DNA from: Symbiodinium natans
Lineage: Eukaryota; Sar; Dinophyceae; Suessiales; Symbiodiniaceae
DNA: 20,000 nucleotides
Assembly: GCA_905221605.1 (NCBI GenBank)
Contig: CAJNDS010001262.1
Span: 1 to 20,000 of the forward strand
Direction: 5' to 3'
Shown here: positions 16,729 to 20,000 of the stretch, piece after piece
Layout of the letters: every line of letters starts with the position of its first letter
Numbering within the stretch: the first letter of the stretch is position 1
Program-made: the position numbers and the translations under genes
The notes under the pieces: generated by a model
The model's input: the letters and a program-made list of their open reading frames with translations, nothing else
Told to the model about the DNA's origin: nothing
The model's database searches: none

Positions 16729-16850
16729 AGGTAACTAGTGAGCCAGGATAAGGGTTTGCAGGGGTCAACTGTGCCAATATGTTCAATTTACTTAAACCTC
16801 TTTGCCTGCAGGAATCGAGCTATTCGTAATGAAACACATACAATTTCTAT
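16729..16850. other. Unique right end and tail of large module, copy 2
   Basis: Matches 9591-9712, including the degraded palindrome CGAGCTATTCG and the tail core at 16839-16850. Confidence 0.6.
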
Positions 16851-16868
16851 TTATTCTGGCCTTGAGGG

Positions 16869-16920
16869 TTTAGGGTTTAGGGTTTAGGGTTTAGGGTTTA
16901 GGGTTTAGGGTTTAGGGTTT
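16869..16920 (+). repeat. Telomeric tract 9, (TTTAGGG)n
   Basis: About seven perfect TTTAGGG units between large module copy 2 and small module 9. Confidence 0.97.
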
Positions 16921-17527
16921 ATAGAAATTGTATAGGGTTTGTGTCCGGGGTTTTGGGGGGTTTTGGGGGGTTTTGGGGGGTTTTGGGGGGTTTTGCCGGG
17001 TTTTGTTTTTGCTTTTGTCCTTGGGGTTGTGGGGCTGGGGCTGGGGGAGGGGCTGGAGGGGCTGGCGGGGCTGTAGGGGCTGGAGGGGCTGGAGCTGGAT
17101 TGGCTGGATTGGCTGGAGGGGCTGGAGGGGCTGGAGGGGCTGGAGCCGCTGGAGGGGCTGGAGGGGCTGGAGGGGCTGGAGGGGCTGGAGGGGCTGGAGG
17201 GGGGCTGGAGGCTGTGGAGGGCTGGAGGGGCTGGAGGGCTGGAGGGGGAGGTGGAGGGGCTGGAGGGGCTGGAGGGGCTGGAGGGGCTGGAAGGGCCGGA
17301 GGGGCCGGAGTGGCTGGAGGGGCTGGGAGGGGCTGGAGGGGCTGGAGGGGCTGGAGGGGCTGGAGGGGCTGGGGGCTGGAGGGGCTGGGGGTTGAGGGGG
17401 CTGGAGGGGGCTGGAGGGGCTGGAGGGGCTGGAGGGGCAAGTGGGCTGAGAGGGGAATATTTTTGCACTGTGAAGGATGAAGGATTATTGCACGAGCTGC
17501 TCGTAATGAAACACTTACAATTTCTAT
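16921..17527 (+). repeat. Small module 9, type C
   Basis: The head core is at 16921-16932, the tail core at 17516-17527 and the T4G6 tract at about 16951-17000. The core is almost the same as modules 4 and 12, including the GGAGCCGCTGG and GGCCGGAGTGGCTGG interruptions. With module 12 it shares GGAGGGGGAGGTGG where module 4 has GGAGGTGGAGGTGG. Confidence 0.9.
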
Positions 17528-17545
17528 TTATTCTGGCCTTGATGG

Positions 17546-17632
17546 TTTAGGGTTTAGGGTTTAGGGTTTAGGGTTTAGGGTTTAGGGTTTAGGGTTTAGG
17601 GTTTAGGGTTTAGGGTTTAGGGTTTAGGGTTT
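17546..17632 (+). repeat. Telomeric tract 10, (TTTAGGG)n
   Basis: About 12 perfect units. The preceding tail ends in CTTGATGG instead of CTTGAGGG. Confidence 0.97.
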
Positions 17633-18247
17633 ATAGAAATTGTATAGGGTTTGTGTCCGGGGTTTGGGGGGGTTTTGGGGGGTTTTGGGGGGTTTTGGGG
17701 GGTTTTGCCGGGTTTTGTTTTTTGCTTTTGTCCTTGGGGTTTTGTGGGCTTGGGTCTGTGGGGGGAGGGGCGGGAAGGGTCTGGCGGGGCTGTCGAGGCT
17801 GGAGGTGCTGTAGCTGGGATTTGTGCCTGGATTGGCTGGAGAGTGGCTGAGGGGCTGGAGGGGCTTGGAGCCGCTGGAGGGGCGGGAAGGGGCTGTAGGG
17901 GTGGAGGTGCTGGAGGGTTGAGGGGGGCTGGAGGCTGTGTAGGGCTGAGGGCTGGAGGGCTGGAGGTGGAGGTGGAGGGGCTGGAGGGGCTGGATGGGTC
18001 TGGAGGGGCTGGAAGGCCGGAGGGGCCGGAGTCTGGAGGGGCTTGGGGCGGGTCTGGAGTCTGGAGGGGCGGGAGGGCTTGCGGGCTGGGGGCTGAGGGG
18101 CTGGGGGTTGAGGGGGCTGGGAGGGGGCTGCAGGTGCCCTGGATGGGCCCTGGAGGGGCAAGTGGGCGAGAGGGGAAATTTTTTGCACTGTGAAGGATGA
18201 AGGATTATTGCACGAGCTGCTCGTAATGAAACACCTACAATTTCTAT
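17633..18247 (+). repeat. Small module 10, type C, degenerate core
   Basis: Intact head (17633-17644) and tail (18236-18247) cores. The GGGGCTGGA core, however, is full of scattered substitutions and 1-bp indels relative to modules 4, 9 and 12. It still follows the same order of landmarks (CTGGATTGGCTGG, GGAGCCGCTGG, GGAGGTGGAGGTGG). The TTTG7 variant in its T4G6 tract is shared with module 12. Confidence 0.85.
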
Positions 18248-18265
18248 TTATCCTGGCCTTGAGGG

Positions 18266-18367
18266 TTTAGGGTTTAGGGTTTAGGGTTTAGGGTTTAGGG
18301 TTTAGGGTTTAGGGTTTAGGGTTTAGGGTTTAGGGTTTAGGGTTTAGGGTTTAGGGTTTAAGGGTTT
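18266..18367 (+). repeat. Telomeric tract 11, (TTTAGGG)n
   Basis: About 14 units, the last being TTTAAGGG just before the head of module 11. Confidence 0.97.
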
Positions 18368-18841
18368 ATAGAAATTGTATAGGGTTTGTGTCCGGAGTTT
18401 TGGGGGGTTTTGGGGGGTTTTGGGGGGTTTTGGGGGGTTTTGCCGGGTTTCGTTTTTTGCTTTTACTCCAATGGTTTGGGCCGGAGGTGGGCTGGAGGGG
18501 CTGCAGGGGCTGGAGGGGCCGGAGGGGCTGGAGGGGCTGGAGGGGCTGGGCTGGAGGGGCTGAGGCTGGGTTGCAGGGCGGGGGCTGGAAGGGAGGGGCT
18601 GGAGGGGCTGGAGGGGCTGGAGGAACTCAAGAGCTGGAAAAAGTGGAGGGGCTATAGGGGCTGGGGGCTGGAGGGGCTGGGGCTGGGCTGGAGGGAAACT
18701 GAAGGGGCTGGACGGGCTGGAGGGTGGATGGAGGGGGCTGGAGGGGCTGGGGGGGCTGGGGGGGCTGGGGGGGCTGAGGGGGGCTGCGTTGGGAAGGATT
18801 ATTGCACGAGCTGCTCGTAATGAAACACCTACAATTTCTAT
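18368..18841 (+). repeat. Small module 11, type A (copy of module 1)
   Basis: Head core at 18368-18379 and tail core at 18830-18841. Every irregular interruption of module 1 is reproduced. The only difference I notice is in the tail after the core: TTTATCC here, TTTAGCC in module 1. Confidence 0.92.
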
Positions 18842-18859
18842 TTATCCTGGCCTTGAGGG

Positions 18860-19257
18860 TTTAGGGTTTAGGGTTTAGGGTTTAGGGTTTAGGGTTTAGG
18901 GTTTAGGGTTTAGGGTTTAGGGTTTAGGGTTTAGGGTTTAGGTTTTAGGGTTTAGGGTTTAGGGTTTAGGGTTTAGGGTTTAGGGTTTAGGGTTTAGGTT
19001 AGGGTTTAGGGTTTAGGGTTTAGGGTTTAGGGTTTAGGGTTTAGGGTTTAGGGTTTAGGGTTTAGGGTTTAGGGTTTAGGGTTTAGGGTTTAGGGTTTAG
19101 GGTTTAGGGTTTAGGGTTTAGGGTTTAGGGTTAGGTTTAGGGTTTAGGGTTTAGGGTTTAGGGTTTAGGGTTTAGGGTTTAGGGTTTAGGGTTTAGGGTT
19201 TAGGGTTTAGGGTTTAGGGTTTAGGGTTTAGGGTTTAGGGTTTAGGGTTTAGGGTTT
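18860..19257 (+). repeat. Telomeric tract 12, (TTTAGGG)n, longest complete tract
   Basis: About 56 units, nearly all perfect. Short variants (TTTAGGTTTTAGGG near 18930, GGTTAGGG near 18995, GGTTAGGTTTAGG near 19130) occur at spacings of roughly 65 and 135 bp. Confidence 0.97.
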
Positions 19258-19865
19258 ATAGAAATTGTATAGGGTTTGTGTCCGGGGTTTGGGGGGGTTT
19301 TGGGGGGTTTTGGGGGGTTTTGGGGGGTTTTGCCGGGTTTTGTTTTTTGCTTTTGTCCTTGGGGTTGTGGGGCTGGGGCTGGGGGAGGGGCTGGAGGGGC
19401 TGGCGGGGCTGTAGGGGCTGGAGGGGCTGGAGCTGGATTGGCTGGATTGGCTGGAGGGGCTGGAGGGGCTGGAGGGGCTGGAGCCGCTGGAGGGGCTGGA
19501 GGGGCTGGAGGGGCTGGAGGGGCTGGAGGGGCTGGAGGGGGGCTGGAGGCTGTGGAGGGCTGGAGGGGCTGGAGGGCTGGAGGGGGAGGTGGAGGGGCTG
19601 GAGGGGCTGGAGGGGCTGGAGGGGCTGGAAGGGCCGGAGGGGCCGGAGTGGCTGGAGGGGCTGGGAGGGGCTGGAGGGGCTGGAGGGGCTGGAGGGGCTG
19701 GAGGGGCTGGGGGCTGGAGGGGCTGGGGGTTGAGGGGGCGGGAGGGGGCTGGAGGGGCTGGAGGGGCTGGAGGGGCAAGTGGGCTGAGAGGGGAATATTT
19801 TTGCACTGTGAAGGATGAAGGATTATTGCACGAGCTGCTCGTAATGAAACACTTACAATTTCTAT
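19258..19865 (+). repeat. Small module 12, type C
   Basis: Head core at 19258-19269, tail core at 19854-19865. Nearly the same as modules 4 and 9, with the TTTG7 variant shared with module 10 and a GGGGGCGGGAGG variant near 19735. Confidence 0.9.
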
Positions 19866-19883
19866 TTATTCTGGCCTTGAGGG

Positions 19884-20000
19884 TTTAGGGTTTAGGGTTT
19901 AGGGTTTAGGGTTTAGGGTTTAGGGTTTAGGGTTTAGGGTTTAGGGTTTAGGGTTTTAGGTTTAGGGTTTAGGGTTTAGGGTTTAGGGTTTAGGGTTTAG
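19884..20000 (+). repeat. Telomeric tract 13, (TTTAGGG)n, runs off the window
   Basis: About 16 units with one TTTTAGGTTTAGGG variant near 19955. It reaches the window edge, so this may be another interstitial tract or the start of the terminal telomere. Confidence 0.96.

Larger units (their letters stand above)
10933..16850. mobile_element. Large subtelomeric module, copy 2 (5.9 kb)
   Basis: The head core is at 10933-10944 and the inverted tail core at 16839-16850. It is collinear with 3818-9712 at an offset of 7114-7116 bp over the left two thirds, rising to about 7138-7139 after a 24-bp tandem duplication near 15694-15717. Differences seen by eye are scattered single substitutions and 1-bp indels, so the copies are very similar (I estimate about 99%; not computed). 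The final junction (TTATTCTGGCCTTGAGGG) matches type C small modules rather than large copy 1. Confidence 0.62.

Noticed and set aside
1-20000. True terminal telomere within the window.
   Set aside because: Every complete tract is followed by more module sequence. Only the last one reaches the edge, and nothing shows whether it is terminal.

Overview
This window looks like a eukaryotic nuclear subtelomere. It contains thirteen blocks of the Arabidopsis-type telomere repeat TTTAGGG, all in the same orientation, with the G-rich strand running 5'->3' on the given strand. If the block is not inverted, the chromosome end lies to the right. This repeat type is used by most land plants, many green algae, dinoflagellates and some other protists. 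The sequence does not settle the species; I lean towards an alga or protist because of the extreme G-rich minisatellites and the fragmentary Josephin-like and Helitron-like coding pieces. There are no bacterial genes, rRNA, tRNA or CRISPR arrays.

Layout: the window is a head-to-tail train of modules separated by telomeric tracts. Each complete module begins with a head containing ATAGAAATTGTA, followed by a short T4G6 tract. It ends with a tail containing TACAATTTCTAT, the exact reverse complement of the head core, after which CTTGAGGG leads into TTTAGGG repeats. Small modules (about 0.4-0.85 kb) carry a GGGGCTGGA minisatellite core and sit at 1-392, 520-993, 1142-1533, 1618-2222, 2433-3040, 3108-3726, 9985-10848, 16921-17527, 17633-18247, 18368-18841 and 19258-19865. 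Two large modules (3818-9712 and 10933-16850, about 5.9 kb) share the same head and a related tail, but carry AT-rich degenerate repeats, coding fragments and a 65-bp minisatellite instead.

The two large modules are near-identical copies about 7,115 bp apart. Both encode, on the minus strand, the C-terminal half of a Josephin-type deubiquitinase domain (5262-5672 and 12377-12787). Both also encode a second fragment with a possible Helitron_like_N motif (6091-6717; frameshifted at 13206-13831). These pieces are embedded in arrays of a 65-bp repeat. They may be exons separated by minisatellite introns, or gene fragments trapped in the subtelomere. The ORFs have no convincing ATG starts, so an exon or fragment reading is favoured.

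The most interesting element is the module/telomere architecture. It resembles, by analogy only, the Y' elements of budding yeast, which are subtelomeric units separated by short telomeric tracts and amplified by recombination. The large modules look like a full-length form and the small ones like core-replaced relatives. The many long glycine/tryptophan- or proline/leucine-rich open frames over the G-rich modules are by-products of the 9-bp repeat and are not annotated as genes.
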